DNA from: Pseudomonadota bacterium
GTDB taxonomy: Bacteria; Pseudomonadota; Gammaproteobacteria; Steroidobacterales; MnTg04
Assembly (NCBI GenBank): GCA_022572885.1
Contig: JACZVC010000007.1
Span: forward strand, 40,340-104,339
Direction: 5' to 3'
Length of the DNA stretch: 64,000 nucleotides
The notes beneath the pieces were generated by a model. That model was not told the origin of the DNA, searched no databases, and was given only the letters and a program-made list of their open reading frames with translations. The first letter of the stretch is position 1, and each line of letters starts with the position of its first letter. Below, in pieces: positions 8,787 to 18,838 of the stretch. A program made the position numbers and the translations under genes.

Positions 8787-9675
8787 GACTCTCTCCCACA
8801 ATCCTGACCTCGGCGACCAGCTCCACGCCCTGCTCCTGGCGCACCTGCTCCTGTATTTTTTCAATCAGGCGTTCAACATCGGCCGCTGTCGCATCGCCGG
8901 TGTTAATAATGAAATTGGCGTGCTTGCCGGAAACCTCCGCACCGCCAAGGCGCATGCCCTTCATCCCACAGGCTTCGATCAGGCGTGCCGCATGATCGTC
9001 CAGCGGGTTGCGGAAAACGGAGCCGCAGCTGGGCAGTCCGATCGGCTGGCTCTCCTTGCGCCGCGCGAGCAATCTGCGAATTCCGGCTACGCTGGCATCC
9101 GCCTGTTCGTCGAATTCGAACAAGCCGGCGACAAACCATTCAACGGCTGGCATTTTAACTTCGCGGTAGGACACCTCGAATTCAAGCCGTTGCCGGGTCC
9201 GAATCCGGCCGGCCCGGTCAACCGTCTCGACCGCGGCAACCTGTTGCCAGGTCTCGCCGTCGAAGGCCCCGGCATTCATCGCCAGCGCTCCGCCAACGGT
9301 GCCCGGTATCCCAGCGAAGAATTCGGCCGGCCCGAGTTTCCAGCGGGCGCATTGTCTGGCTAGTTTGGCGCAGGCAACGCCGGCCTCGGCCCGCACCAAC
9401 CCGTTGTCGAGCCGCTGCAGATTTGACAGGCCGGGGTGGGTCGCGATTACGACCCCGCGCAATCCGCCATCGCGAACCAGCAAATTACTGCCGAGGCCGA
9501 GCCAATGAATTTCGGTGCCGCTGTCCAGCCCGACCAGAAAATCGGCCAGGTCCTGCGCATCGGCCGGCTGGAAATAAATATCGGCGGGACCGCCCACACG
9601 CCAGGATGTATGTCGGCTCATCGGCTCGTCGTACCGTATCCGCCCGCGGATCGAGATGCCGGCCAGTGCATTCAT
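8776..9675 (-). CDS. murB: UDP-N-acetylenolpyruvoylglucosamine reductase
   Basis: FAD-dependent reductase that makes UDP-MurNAc from the MurA product. The 299 residues show the FAD-domain start [28 protein letters not shown], the proton-donor motif SCGSVFRNP and a final EVRIVGE carrying the catalytic Glu. The length and the absence of the longer insert suggest the type II (short) class. It overlaps murC as ATGA. In many relatives murB lies outside the dcw cluster; here it sits between murC and ddl. Confidence 0.95.
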   Translation of the reverse strand: MNALAGISIRGRIRYDEPMSRHTSWRVGGPADIYFQPADAQDLADFLVGLDSGTEIHWLGLGSNLLVRDGGLRGVVIATHPGLSNLQRLDNGLVRAEAGVACAKLARQCARWKLGPAEFFAGIPGTVGGALAMNAGAFDGETWQQVAAVETVDRAGRIRTRQRLEFEVSYREVKMPAVEWFVAGLFEFDEQADASVAGIRRLLARRKESQPIGLPSCGSVFRNPLDDHAARLIEACGMKGMRLGGAEVSGKHANFIINTGDATAADVERLIEKIQEQVRQEQGVELVAEVRIVGESLAD

Positions 9676-11093
9676 GATCCGGTTTCCGCGGTCGGCAGGT
9701 CGTTGGGCGACTGCTTTTGCAGATTTGCAGCGAGTATGCCGATATCGCCTGCGCCCAGCAGGGCAAGAATGTCATCCTCGGCGAGGATTTCGGTCAACAT
9801 CCCGGGCAAGTCATCGAGTTCGCCCAACAATATCGGCTCTAGCTCTCCGCGCGAGCGTATGGCTTCGGCCAGCGCCTTGCTGTCGGCACCAGCTATCGGC
9901 TCTTCACCGGCGGGATAGACCGGGCACAACAGCAATACGTCGGCGCCGGACAAGACTTCGGCAAACCGGGCGAACAAATCCCGGGTCCGGGTATACCGGT
10001 GTGGCTGGTAGGCGAGCACCAGGCGCCGGCCCGGCCAGCCGGTGCGGATAGTTTCCAATACTGCGCTCACTTCGGTCGGATGGTGGCCGTAGTCGTCAAT
10101 CAGCAGAACCTGACGACCGCCCAACTGAATTTCCTGGACCTGGAAGCGCCGGTCGATGCCGGCGAATTCCCGCAATGCCCGCGCTACGGCATCGTCGGCG
10201 ATATCGAGTTCATGGGCCACGCTGATCGCCGCCAGGGCGTTTCTGACGTTATGCACACCGGGAAGATTCAGGGTAATCGCCAGCGGCTCACGGTCCGGCC
10301 GAAGCGCAGTGAAACTGCAAATCGCACCCTGTTGCCGGACATTCTCCGCCCGCACATCGGCAGCCGCGCTCAGGCCATAAGTCGTCACCGGTCGCGCGAT
10401 CTCATCGAGCACATCGGCAACGCCCTCGTCGTCCAGGCAGAGTACGGCGAGCCCGTAAAAAGGCAGGTTATGGATGAATTCGATAAAGCTCTGCCGCAGC
10501 CTGGAGAAATCGCCGCCATAGGATTCCAGGTGGTCGGCGTCGATGTTGGTCAGCACAGCGAGCATCGGCTGCAGATGCATAAAAGACGCGTCGCTCTCGT
10601 CGGCTTCGGCAACCAGGTAGCGGCCGGTACCCAGGCGCGCATTGGTGCCGGCGCTCTTGAGCAATCCACCGACGACAAATGTCGGGTCCTCGCCGCCTTC
10701 GGCCAGCACTGACGCGATCAGGCTGGTCGTCGTGGTCTTGCCGTGGGTGCCGGCGACCGCGATCGCATAGCGGAAGCGCATCAACTCAGCCAGCATTTCC
10801 GCACGCTGTACGACCGGCAGACGCCGCTGTCTGGCCGCTTCGATCTCGGGGTTGTTTTCGCTAACCGCACTGGACACGACAATCACATCCGCAGCACCGA
10901 CATTCTCAGCCGCATGACCGATCGCAATACTCGCGCCCAGCGACGCGAGCCGCCTGGTAACCCGACCGTGGCGCAGATCCGAGCCTTGAACCTGGTAACC
11001 CAGGTTGATCATCACCTCGGCGATCCCGCCCATGCCGACCCCACCGATACCGACAAAGTGAATCCGGTTAATCTGCCGCATACGAGTGTTCAT
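9672..11093 (-). CDS. murC: UDP-N-acetylmuramate--L-alanine ligase
   Basis: Adds L-Ala to UDP-MurNAc. The Rossmann start [18 protein letters not shown] is followed by the Mur-ligase P-loop [11 protein letters not shown] and later EADESDASF and [10 protein letters not shown]. The frame is open further upstream, but ATG at 11093 overlaps the murG stop as ATGA and follows a G-rich ribosome site, giving 473 residues. Confidence 0.96.
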   Translation of the reverse strand: MNTRMRQINRIHFVGIGGVGMGGIAEVMINLGYQVQGSDLRHGRVTRRLASLGASIAIGHAAENVGAADVIVVSSAVSENNPEIEAARQRRLPVVQRAEMLAELMRFRYAIAVAGTHGKTTTTSLIASVLAEGGEDPTFVVGGLLKSAGTNARLGTGRYLVAEADESDASFMHLQPMLAVLTNIDADHLESYGGDFSRLRQSFIEFIHNLPFYGLAVLCLDDEGVADVLDEIARPVTTYGLSAAADVRAENVRQQGAICSFTALRPDREPLAITLNLPGVHNVRNALAAISVAHELDIADDAVARALREFAGIDRRFQVQEIQLGGRQVLLIDDYGHHPTEVSAVLETIRTGWPGRRLVLAYQPHRYTRTRDLFARFAEVLSGADVLLLCPVYPAGEEPIAGADSKALAEAIRSRGELEPILLGELDDLPGMLTEILAEDDILALLGAGDIGILAANLQKQSPNDLPTAETGS

Positions 11094-12220
11094 GACACCC
11101 CCTTGTGCCGGTCCGGGGAAAAACCCGGCCCATCGGCCATGGCGCCAAGGCACGCCCGCACGACCTTGCCACAGGCGCCGGGAGCAGCCAGCGACCTGGC
11201 CCGGCCAGCCATCTCAAGCAGGCTTTGCCGGTCGCCGGCAAATCTCAGAATTATGGCGGCCAGCGAATCTGCCGACAGATTCGCTTCGGGCAGCAGTACC
11301 GCGGCCCCCGCGCGAACCAGCCAATTGGCATTGAGATTCTGGTGATCATCGACGGCTGACGGAAACGGTATCAGCACCGCTGCCAGCCCGGCGGCCGCCA
11401 GCTCGAATACGGTCAGTGCACCGGCACGGCAAACCACCAGGTCCGCCCAGCCATAGGCATCGGCCATTTGTTCGATAAACGGTTCCACGCGCGCATCGAT
11501 GTCATGCTGCCGGTAGGCGGCCTTTGCCTGCGCCAGGGTCCTCTCGCCGGCCTGATGCCAGACTTGCGGCCGCTGGCCGCTATCTATCTGCGCCAGCGCC
11601 AGCGGCACCATCGTGTTGAGACGCAACGCACCCTGACTGCCGCCCAGCACCAGCAGGCGCAGGCTGCCGCTCCGGCCCGCCATTCTCAGGACCGGTTCGG
11701 GCAGCGAAAGGATTTCATCGCGAACCGGATTGCCGACCGTCTCGACCCCGGAGCTGATGCGCTCCGGGTTTGGAAAGCTACTCGGAAAAGCTTCCAGAAC
11801 ACGATCCGCAATTCGTGCGAGCGAGCGGTTGGTCAGACCGGCGACAGCGTTTTGCTCATGTATAACCAGCCTGCGACCTAGCAGGCGCGCCGCCAGCCCA
11901 CCGGGGCCAGAAACAAAACCACCCATGCCGAGCACCACCGCCGGCCTGATTTTTCGCAGAATGGATAGCGACTGAAAAAGCGCTCTTAGCAATCGAAACG
12001 GCGCCAGTAACCAGCTGACCACGCCTTTGCCGCGCAAAGCGGAGACCGAAATCCATTCGATCGGTATTTGCTGCTGCGGGATGACCCTGCCTTCCAGCCC
12101 GCGCCGCGTACCCAGCCAAACGACATCCCTGCCCATGGCGGCAAGGCCGCGGGCAACGGCCAGCGCCGGGTACACGTGTCCTCCCGTCCCCCCCGCCATG
12201 ATCATGACCGGGCCGCTCAT
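11090..12220 (-). CDS. murG: UDP-GlcNAc:lipid I N-acetylglucosaminyltransferase
   Basis: Peripheral membrane GT28 glycosyltransferase that converts lipid I to lipid II. The 376 residues contain the N-terminal glycine loop [13 protein letters not shown], the second glycine loop ([11 protein letters not shown]) and the donor-binding [31 protein letters not shown]. The start overlaps the ftsW stop as ATGA. Confidence 0.97.
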   Translation of the reverse strand: MSGPVMIMAGGTGGHVYPALAVARGLAAMGRDVVWLGTRRGLEGRVIPQQQIPIEWISVSALRGKGVVSWLLAPFRLLRALFQSLSILRKIRPAVVLGMGGFVSGPGGLAARLLGRRLVIHEQNAVAGLTNRSLARIADRVLEAFPSSFPNPERISSGVETVGNPVRDEILSLPEPVLRMAGRSGSLRLLVLGGSQGALRLNTMVPLALAQIDSGQRPQVWHQAGERTLAQAKAAYRQHDIDARVEPFIEQMADAYGWADLVVCRAGALTVFELAAAGLAAVLIPFPSAVDDHQNLNANWLVRAGAAVLLPEANLSADSLAAIILRFAGDRQSLLEMAGRARSLAAPGACGKVVRACLGAMADGPGFSPDRHKGVS

Positions 12221-13419
12221 CGGCGAGGCCTCCGGCTGCGGACCACCTGCCGTTTTCGGGCGCCACCCTGGCTACCGACCTGGCCCAGTTCCAGGCGAAT
12301 CCTCAGCAACAATCCGAGCGCGATAAAGGTCACCAGGAGGCTGCTGCCACCGTAACTGAGGATGGGTAAAGTCAGGCCCTTGGTGGGCAGCAGGCCCAGG
12401 TTGACGCCCATATGGATGAACGCCTGCAGCCCCAGCCAGATACCGAGGCCGGCAGCCAGGTAGGCCTGGTAATAGCGGCCGGCCTCGGCCGAATATCGTG
12501 CCAGCCAGAAAGCGCGCCAGACCACCAGCAGGTACAGACAGACAATCAGCAGCACACCGGCAAGACCCAGTTCCTCGGCAATCACCGCAAACACGAAATC
12601 GGTGTGCGCCTCAGGCAGGTAGAACATTTTCTGCACGCTGTTCCCCAGCCCGACACCCAGCCATTCGCCGCGACCCACAGCGATAAGCGACTGGGTAAGC
12701 TGAAAGCCGGAATCGAACGGATCTGCCCAAGGATCAAGAAATCCGGTGAGTCTTTTGAGCCGGTATGGCGCAGAGATTGCGAGGACTGCCAGGGCGCCCG
12801 TCACAGCGACAAACAGCATCAGAAAATCGCGCAAGCGCACGCCACCGAGAAACAACAGGCCCAGGGTCGTTCCCATCAGCACCGTCGCCGCGCCAAAGTC
12901 CGGTTGCGCCAGTAACAGGGCACAGGCCAGGCCAACCAGGAATACCGGCCCGGCCAAACCCGTAAAACTCGTCTGCAGGGCCTCGCGCCGCCGTACCAGG
13001 TACCCGCACAGGTACATCAGGATCAACAAACGGGCCGGTTCAGAAACCTGCAGCGAAGCAGGCCCGAAACTTATCCAGCGAGTCGCCCCATTGACCGTGT
13101 TGCCGACACCAGGCAACAAAACCAGGACCAGCAACGCCAGCCCGGACAACAGCAACAACGGGCCCGTCCGCTGCCAGACCTGGGTCGGGATCAACATGGC
13201 CATGAAGCCGCCGGTGAGAGCGAGCAAAAGGAACATTGCCTGTTTTTGCAGGTAATAAAACGCATTGCCGGTTTCACTTTCGGCAATGCTTATCGAGGCC
13301 GAGGTCATCATGACCAGGCCCAGCAGTAAAAGGGTTGCCGCCAGCCCAACCAGCACTGGGTCCAGGCTGGTTCGCCGCGGTAGTCCGGCGTTATGCAGGG
13401 TGATCGCCGGCGTGTTCAC
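12217..13419 (-). CDS. ftsW: Lipid II polymerase FtsW (SEDS family)
   Basis: Septal peptidoglycan glycosyltransferase that works with FtsI. It is a 400-residue polytopic protein of about ten membrane segments. SEDS motifs include the NGATRWISFG loop, QPDFGAATVL, EAHTDFVFAVIAEELG and the C-terminal GLTLPILSYGGSSL. The start is GTG at 13419, overlapping the murD stop as GTGA. Confidence 0.97.
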   Translation of the reverse strand: MNTPAITLHNAGLPRRTSLDPVLVGLAATLLLLGLVMMTSASISIAESETGNAFYYLQKQAMFLLLALTGGFMAMLIPTQVWQRTGPLLLLSGLALLVLVLLPGVGNTVNGATRWISFGPASLQVSEPARLLILMYLCGYLVRRREALQTSFTGLAGPVFLVGLACALLLAQPDFGAATVLMGTTLGLLFLGGVRLRDFLMLFVAVTGALAVLAISAPYRLKRLTGFLDPWADPFDSGFQLTQSLIAVGRGEWLGVGLGNSVQKMFYLPEAHTDFVFAVIAEELGLAGVLLIVCLYLLVVWRAFWLARYSAEAGRYYQAYLAAGLGIWLGLQAFIHMGVNLGLLPTKGLTLPILSYGGSSLLVTFIALGLLLRIRLELGQVGSQGGARKRQVVRSRRPRR

Positions 13420-14819
13420 GAAAGCGCCTTTGCCACCGCAGCGGAGAAAACCCGGCCGCGATCGCGGAAATCGTCAAACATGTCCTGGCTGCCGCAAGCC
13501 GGCGACAGCAGCACCGTGTCCCCGCGACGCGCCTGCGCGTGGGCGATCTCAACCGCTTCACGCATACTGCCGGCATGACTGACCGGGCAAATCGGCAGCA
13601 GCGCCTCGGCGAGTACCTGAGCGTCCTGGCCAAGCAGGATCGCAGACCTCGCTTTGCCGGCCAGCGCCGCCGCCAGCGGGGCAAAATCCTGGGCCTTGGC
13701 CTGACCCCCGGCGATCAGCAGCAACGGACCTTGCAAGCCTTCGACCGCGGCGACCGCAGCACCCACATTGGTTCCCTTGGAATCATCGACCCAGCGAACG
13801 CCATCTTGTTCGGCAACAAGATGGGTTCGGTGGGGCAGGCCGGTGTACATGCGTAGCGCGCGCGCACAGGTATCCATGGGCACGGACAAGACATCGGCCA
13901 TCGCCAGTGCCGCCAGCGCGTTGGCCAGGTTGTGCCGGCCGCTAAGCGGTAACTCGGCTACGGCGAGCAGCTCTTCATTGCCGCGCGCAAGAAAACAATC
14001 CGCGCCATTCAATCCATTGCCAAGCAATCCAAAATTATTTCCGGCGGGTGCATCCAGGCCAAAACTCAGGTACTCGCAGCCAGGCGGCAGCAGCGACATC
14101 ACTGTGGCATCGTCGCGATTGACGATGGCTTTTTCGCAGCGTTCGAAAATCCTCGCCTTGCTGGCCGCATAGGCGGCAAAGTCCGCATAGCGATCCAGGT
14201 GGTCTGCCGACACATTGAGCAACGTCGCGACTTTTGCCTGCAGGCCGGACACCAGGTCAAGCTGAAAGCTGGACAATTCCAGCAAGTACAGCTCGGGCGT
14301 GTCTCCGCCCAGCAACTCGAGCGCGGGCGGGCCCAGGTTGCCACCGGTCCTTACCCGGACCGCGGCCCTCTCGAGCATCGTGGCCAGCATGGTGGTGACC
14401 GTGCTTTTGCCGTTGGAGCCGGTGATGGCGGCCAACGGCACGCCCGTATCGCGGGCGCGCTGCGCCAACAGCCCGATGTCGTTACCCAGCGGCAGGCCGC
14501 GGGCCTTCGCCTCCAGTAACACGGGGTGGTCGAGGGAAACGCCCGGCGAAACCCAAATACGATCGACCCGATCCAGCCAGCCTGCCGGGTATGCCCCCAG
14601 CGCCAGTTCTACATCCAGGCCTTCTTTTTGCAAAGCCTCCAGTCCCGGCGGTTTCTCCCGGGTATCGGCGATCAGCACCGCATCGCCCCGCGCCGACAGG
14701 AAACGGGCAAGCGACAAACCGGTGGCGCCGAGCCCGATCACCAGGCTGCGGCAACGCACGCCATTACCGCCCGGCTCGGCGCCTGCCATCAAGTTATTTT
14801 TTTGCCCGCTACCTAGCAT
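13416..14819 (-). CDS. murD: UDP-N-acetylmuramoylalanine--D-glutamate ligase
   Basis: Adds D-Glu to UDP-MurNAc-L-Ala. The 467 residues start with a Rossmann motif (GLGATGLSLARFL), then the P-loop GSNGKSTVTTML, the HRTHLV block, VDDSKGTNVGA and LLSPACGSQDMFDDF near the end. The start may be ATG at 14819 or 14789; neither has a strong ribosome site. It follows mraY by 12 bases. Confidence 0.96.
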   Translation of the reverse strand: MLGSGQKNNLMAGAEPGGNGVRCRSLVIGLGATGLSLARFLSARGDAVLIADTREKPPGLEALQKEGLDVELALGAYPAGWLDRVDRIWVSPGVSLDHPVLLEAKARGLPLGNDIGLLAQRARDTGVPLAAITGSNGKSTVTTMLATMLERAAVRVRTGGNLGPPALELLGGDTPELYLLELSSFQLDLVSGLQAKVATLLNVSADHLDRYADFAAYAASKARIFERCEKAIVNRDDATVMSLLPPGCEYLSFGLDAPAGNNFGLLGNGLNGADCFLARGNEELLAVAELPLSGRHNLANALAALAMADVLSVPMDTCARALRMYTGLPHRTHLVAEQDGVRWVDDSKGTNVGAAVAAVEGLQGPLLLIAGGQAKAQDFAPLAAALAGKARSAILLGQDAQVLAEALLPICPVSHAGSMREAVEIAHAQARRGDTVLLSPACGSQDMFDDFRDRGRVFSAAVAKALS

Positions 14820-14831
14820 TGGAAAAACCTG

Positions 14832-15917
14832 TCAGCGAATCTTCAACGACGACAAACCGACCAGCACCAGGATCACCGTAATAATCCAGAACCGGACAAT
14901 AACCTTGGGCTCCGCCCATCCCTTGAGCTCATAGTGATGATGCAAAGGCGCCATGCGAAAAATTCTCTTGCCGGTAAGCTTGAACGAAGCCACTTGCAAC
15001 ATGACCGAGACCGTTTCAATGACGAATACACCGCCCATCACCAGCAGGATTAATTCCTGGCGCACAATGACGGCAACAACACCGATGGCGGCGCCCAGCG
15101 CAAGCGCACCGATATCGCCCATAAAAACCTGTGCCGGATAAGTGTTAAACCAAAGGAAGCCCAGCCCGGCGCCGGCCAGCGAGGCACAGAACACCATCAT
15201 TTCACCCGAACCGGCGATGTATGGGATACCGAGGTACTCGGCGATGACGATATTGCCCGATGCATAAGCGAAAATTCCCAGCGCACCGCAAACCAGCACG
15301 CAAGGCATGATCGCCAGGCCATCCAGGCCATCGGTGAGATTGACCGCGTTGCTGGTGCCGACGATGACGAAATAGGTGAACACCAGGTAAAAGCCGCCCA
15401 GCGGAATGAGCCAATCCTTGAAAAAGGGGATCAGCAAAGCATGCTCGATGGCCGGGTCCTGCGCGTTGTAATAAAGGATCAGCGCGGCCGAGATCGCGGC
15501 CACCGACTGCCAGAACAATTTCGCCCTGACCGACAGGCCCTGCGAGTCTTTCAAAATCAATTTACGGTAGTCATCGACGAAACCGATGGTGCCGAATGCA
15601 AGCGTCACCCCGAGTACGACCCAGACATAATAATTATCGAGCCTGGACCACAGCAGCGTACTCAGCACGATCGCGATCAGAATCAGGGCGCCGCCCATGG
15701 TCGGCGTGCCCGCCTTGAGCAAGTGGGTTTCCGGGCCGATCTCGCGAACCTGCTGACCGATTTGGCGAATACTCAGGTGGCGTATCATCAAAGGGCCCAC
15801 CAACAAAGAAATGCTAAGCGCGGTCAACGCACTGAGAATCGCCCGCAAGGTCAGGTAACCGAATACATTGAAGCCCGAATAAAGCTGGCTGAGATAATCC
15901 GTTAAATACAGCAGCAC
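14832..15917 (-). CDS. mraY: Phospho-N-acetylmuramoyl-pentapeptide transferase
   Basis: Integral membrane enzyme that makes lipid I from UDP-MurNAc-pentapeptide and undecaprenyl phosphate. The 361 residues form about ten membrane segments, with the catalytic Asp pair in [22 protein letters not shown], and the HHHYELKGW motif near the C-terminus. It follows murF by 3 bases. Confidence 0.98.
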   Translation of the reverse strand: MLLYLTDYLSQLYSGFNVFGYLTLRAILSALTALSISLLVGPLMIRHLSIRQIGQQVREIGPETHLLKAGTPTMGGALILIAIVLSTLLWSRLDNYYVWVVLGVTLAFGTIGFVDDYRKLILKDSQGLSVRAKLFWQSVAAISAALILYYNAQDPAIEHALLIPFFKDWLIPLGGFYLVFTYFVIVGTSNAVNLTDGLDGLAIMPCVLVCGALGIFAYASGNIVIAEYLGIPYIAGSGEMMVFCASLAGAGLGFLWFNTYPAQVFMGDIGALALGAAIGVVAVIVRQELILLVMGGVFVIETVSVMLQVASFKLTGKRIFRMAPLHHHYELKGWAEPKVIVRFWIITVILVLVGLSSLKIR

Positions 15918-15920
15918 CTT

Positions 15921-17330
15921 TTAATCCCCCAGAGAGTCGTCGCTTGCCGTTGCGTTCTTGCAAAGCGCATCGACGACCTTGTCAAAACGCATGCTCCTCG
16001 ATGCCTTGAGCAAAGGAATAACCTGTGCGCCGCCGCCATTTTCCGGCACCACCGGCAAATCCTTTTTGAGTGCATCGATCAATGCGTCAAGCCCGTCGAA
16101 GCACCGGCTCTCGCCCGGGAAAGCTGCCGCCGCCCTGGCCGCCAACTCACCGCAGCTGTAAATCCGATCGAAGCCGAGTTCGCCGGCTGCCAGCCCCAGC
16201 TCGTGATGCATGAGCTCGGAATCGGGCCCGAGTTCGCCCATATCCCCAAGGATCAGCCAGTGCCGCCCGCCAAGACTGGCTGCGAATTCCATTGCGGCGC
16301 GGGCGGATACCGGGTTGGCGTTATAAGAATCGTCGATCAACCAACCGCCGCCTTTTCGACTGAGTAATTGCAGGCGTCCGCCCATTTGCCGGGCAGCCTG
16401 CAGACCATCACGAATATCATCGATTCCCGCACCCGCCGCGGATGCCGCTGCCGCCGCGGCCAGCGCATTCATCACGTTATGGGTACCGGCAAAATTCAAT
16501 TCAAGCGGAAAACTGCCAAGCGGTGTGGTCATGGAAAAACTGAGCCAGGGTTGTCCATTGCGAACGCCCTGGGACACGTCGCCGGCGGTGAACCGGGCGT
16601 CCCTGCCCAGTCCAAAACTGATGATCTCCCGCGTGCCGGCCAGTTGCTTCCAGAGCCCGGTGTATTCCTGATCCGTGTTGATGATCGCAGTGCCGTCGGC
16701 CGGCAACCCCTCGAACAACTCACCTTTCGCCCGGGCTATTCCTTCCGGGCTACCAAAACCCTCGAGGTGTGCGCTGTCTGCGTTGTTGACCACGCCGATC
16801 GTCGGGCAGGCAAGCGCGGTCAGTCCAGCTATCTCGCCGGCATGGTTCGCGCCCATCTCGATCACCGCGGAGCGATCCTCCTTCGCCAGCCGCAGCAATG
16901 TCAGCGGCACGCCGATATCGTTATTCAGGTTGCCGCGCGTACTGAGTACCGGTCCGCGCCGCCCCATGATCGACGCCAGCATTTCCTTGACCGTGGTCTT
17001 GCCGTTGCTGCCGGTTACGGCGATCACCGGAATGTCGAATTCCTGCCGCCACGCAGCCGCCAGCTGGCCCAGCGCCAGCCGCGTATCACCGACGCCGACC
17101 TGAGGCAGGTCAACCTGCTGCAACCGATGAACGAGCGCGCCAGCCGCCCCTGTACCAGCGGCGGCAAGTACGAAATCGTGGCCATCGAAATGTTCTCCCT
17201 GGATTGCGATAAACAGCTCTCCGGCAGACACCTTGCGGCTGTCGATAGACACGCCGGCGAATTTTGCGTCATTGCCATGCAACTGGCCGGCGAGGTGTGC
17301 GCTGATCTTTTGCAAGCTTCCGCCAATCAT
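15921..17330 (-). CDS. murF: UDP-MurNAc-tripeptide:D-Ala-D-Ala ligase
   Basis: Adds the D-Ala-D-Ala dipeptide to complete the UDP-MurNAc-pentapeptide. The 469 residues contain the P-loop GSNGKTTVKEML, RGNLNNDIGVPLTLLRL, EMGANHAGEI and the C-terminal domain with DDSYNANPVSARAAM. It overlaps murE by ATGA and depends on Ddl product made from the same cluster. Confidence 0.97.
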   Translation of the reverse strand: MIGGSLQKISAHLAGQLHGNDAKFAGVSIDSRKVSAGELFIAIQGEHFDGHDFVLAAAGTGAAGALVHRLQQVDLPQVGVGDTRLALGQLAAAWRQEFDIPVIAVTGSNGKTTVKEMLASIMGRRGPVLSTRGNLNNDIGVPLTLLRLAKEDRSAVIEMGANHAGEIAGLTALACPTIGVVNNADSAHLEGFGSPEGIARAKGELFEGLPADGTAIINTDQEYTGLWKQLAGTREIISFGLGRDARFTAGDVSQGVRNGQPWLSFSMTTPLGSFPLELNFAGTHNVMNALAAAAAASAAGAGIDDIRDGLQAARQMGGRLQLLSRKGGGWLIDDSYNANPVSARAAMEFAASLGGRHWLILGDMGELGPDSELMHHELGLAAGELGFDRIYSCGELAARAAAAFPGESRCFDGLDALIDALKKDLPVVPENGGGAQVIPLLKASRSMRFDKVVDALCKNATASDDSLGD

Positions 17331-18838
17331 CGAGGCTCCTCCAGGACCTGGAGAATTTCCTGAATATCTGAAAATGGCAGCTTCTGCCCGGCAATTTCCT
17401 GGCAGGACTCGTGGCCTTTGCCTGCAACCAGCACGATGTCATCGGGTCCGGCCTGTTCCAGTGCCGTGGCAATGGCCTCGCGGCGATCCGCAATCGTGAT
17501 CACATGGTCGGCGTCAGCGGTACCCGACCTTATGTCGTCGATGATGGCAAGCGGATCTTCGCCTCGGGGATTGTCGCTGGTGACGATGACCCGATCCGCG
17601 GACCTGGCGGCAATTTCACCCATCAAGGCCCGCTTCCCCTGGTCGCGTTCTCCACCGCAACCGAACACGCACCAGAGTTGTCCCGTCACATGCCGGCGCA
17701 ACGCGGACAGGGCTTTCTCTAGCGCGTCCGGGGTATGCGAATAGTCGATAATGGCAGTCGGCCATCGGTCGCCTCCGCTCACGACCTCCATGCGCCCTGG
17801 TGGCGCGGACACCCCGGCCAACGCCTGGATGGCATCTTCCGCCGCAACCCCGTCGGCCAGCAGGGCCGCCAGGACCAGCGCCAGGTTGCTGGCATTGAAA
17901 TCGCAGAGCAGACCGCTGCTCAGGCTCAGTTCGCCCCAGCTGCTGTTAAAATCCAGTTCCAGCCCGCCGGTCGTTTCTCTGACTTGCTCGAGGCGAAGAA
18001 ATTCGCCACGCGCGTGTGCATCCGCAGTCCGTCCAACACGCAGCAATCTGATCCGCTGTTGCAATTGCTCAATGATGGTTTCGGCGTAGGCGTCGTCTAC
18101 ATTGATGACGGCGCGATTCAACTCCGGGTTCAGAAACAGCCTGGCCTTGGCGGCCCCATAGCTCGCGAGGTCACCGTGGTAATCGAGATGATCGCGACTG
18201 AGGTTGGTAAACATTGCGGCGCTGAAATGAACCCCGTCGACGCGGCCTTGGTCCAGTGCGTGCGAGGACACTTCCATCGCCACATGAGCGGCTCCGAGTC
18301 CGCGCAGCTCAGCCAGCCGCCGGTGTATACCGATGCAGTCCGGTGTGGTCAGCTCTCCCGCCGACAGGGCGACCGGAAAACCATGCCCCAGGGTGCCGAT
18401 GATTCCGGTGGACTGGCCACTGGCATCCAGCGCGCCAGCCAGCAACCACGCGCAAGTGGTCTTGCCGTTGGTCCCGGTAATGCCGGTAACCTCGATTTTC
18501 TTCGATGGAGCATCGAAAAACAGGTCTGCCATACGGCCCAGGCGGCGCCTCAATTGGGGCACCTCCAGCAAAGGCACGCTGGTGTCGACCGATGGCGGCC
18601 CGGTACCGATCGAGGATTCCCAGGCAACCGCGACTGCCCCTTGCGCAAGCGCCTGCTCGAGATAATCCAGGCCATGAGATTGAGTGCCGGCACAAGCCAG
18701 GAACAGACTCCCCGCGACCACCTCGCGGCTGTCCAGCGTGATATCGGTGATCACCGGGTTGCCTGCCAGTCTGTCCTCCGGGATGCCAAGCAACCGGGCC
18801 AGCGAGATTCCGGCTTTTGCGGGCGTCGCAATCATCAT
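17327..18838 (-). CDS. murE: UDP-MurNAc-tripeptide synthetase, meso-DAP type
   Basis: Adds the third residue of the stem peptide. The P-loop is GTNGKTTCAWLL. The C-terminal DNPRGEDP carries the DNPR signature that selects meso-diaminopimelate, so a DAP-type wall is predicted. It has 503 residues. The start (ATG 18838) overlaps the ftsI stop as ATGA; the next codon is also ATG. Confidence 0.97.
   Translation of the reverse strand: MMIATPAKAGISLARLLGIPEDRLAGNPVITDITLDSREVVAGSLFLACAGTQSHGLDYLEQALAQGAVAVAWESSIGTGPPSVDTSVPLLEVPQLRRRLGRMADLFFDAPSKKIEVTGITGTNGKTTCAWLLAGALDASGQSTGIIGTLGHGFPVALSAGELTTPDCIGIHRRLAELRGLGAAHVAMEVSSHALDQGRVDGVHFSAAMFTNLSRDHLDYHGDLASYGAAKARLFLNPELNRAVINVDDAYAETIIEQLQQRIRLLRVGRTADAHARGEFLRLEQVRETTGGLELDFNSSWGELSLSSGLLCDFNASNLALVLAALLADGVAAEDAIQALAGVSAPPGRMEVVSGGDRWPTAIIDYSHTPDALEKALSALRRHVTGQLWCVFGCGGERDQGKRALMGEIAARSADRVIVTSDNPRGEDPLAIIDDIRSGTADADHVITIADRREAIATALEQAGPDDIVLVAGKGHESCQEIAGQKLPFSDIQEILQVLEEPR

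Noticed and set aside
7437..8807. Plus-strand frame of 456 codons opposite ddl and ftsQ
   Set aside because: Antisense shadow of Ddl and FtsQ; the composition is typical of reverse frames (rich in R, P, Q, H) without a family match.
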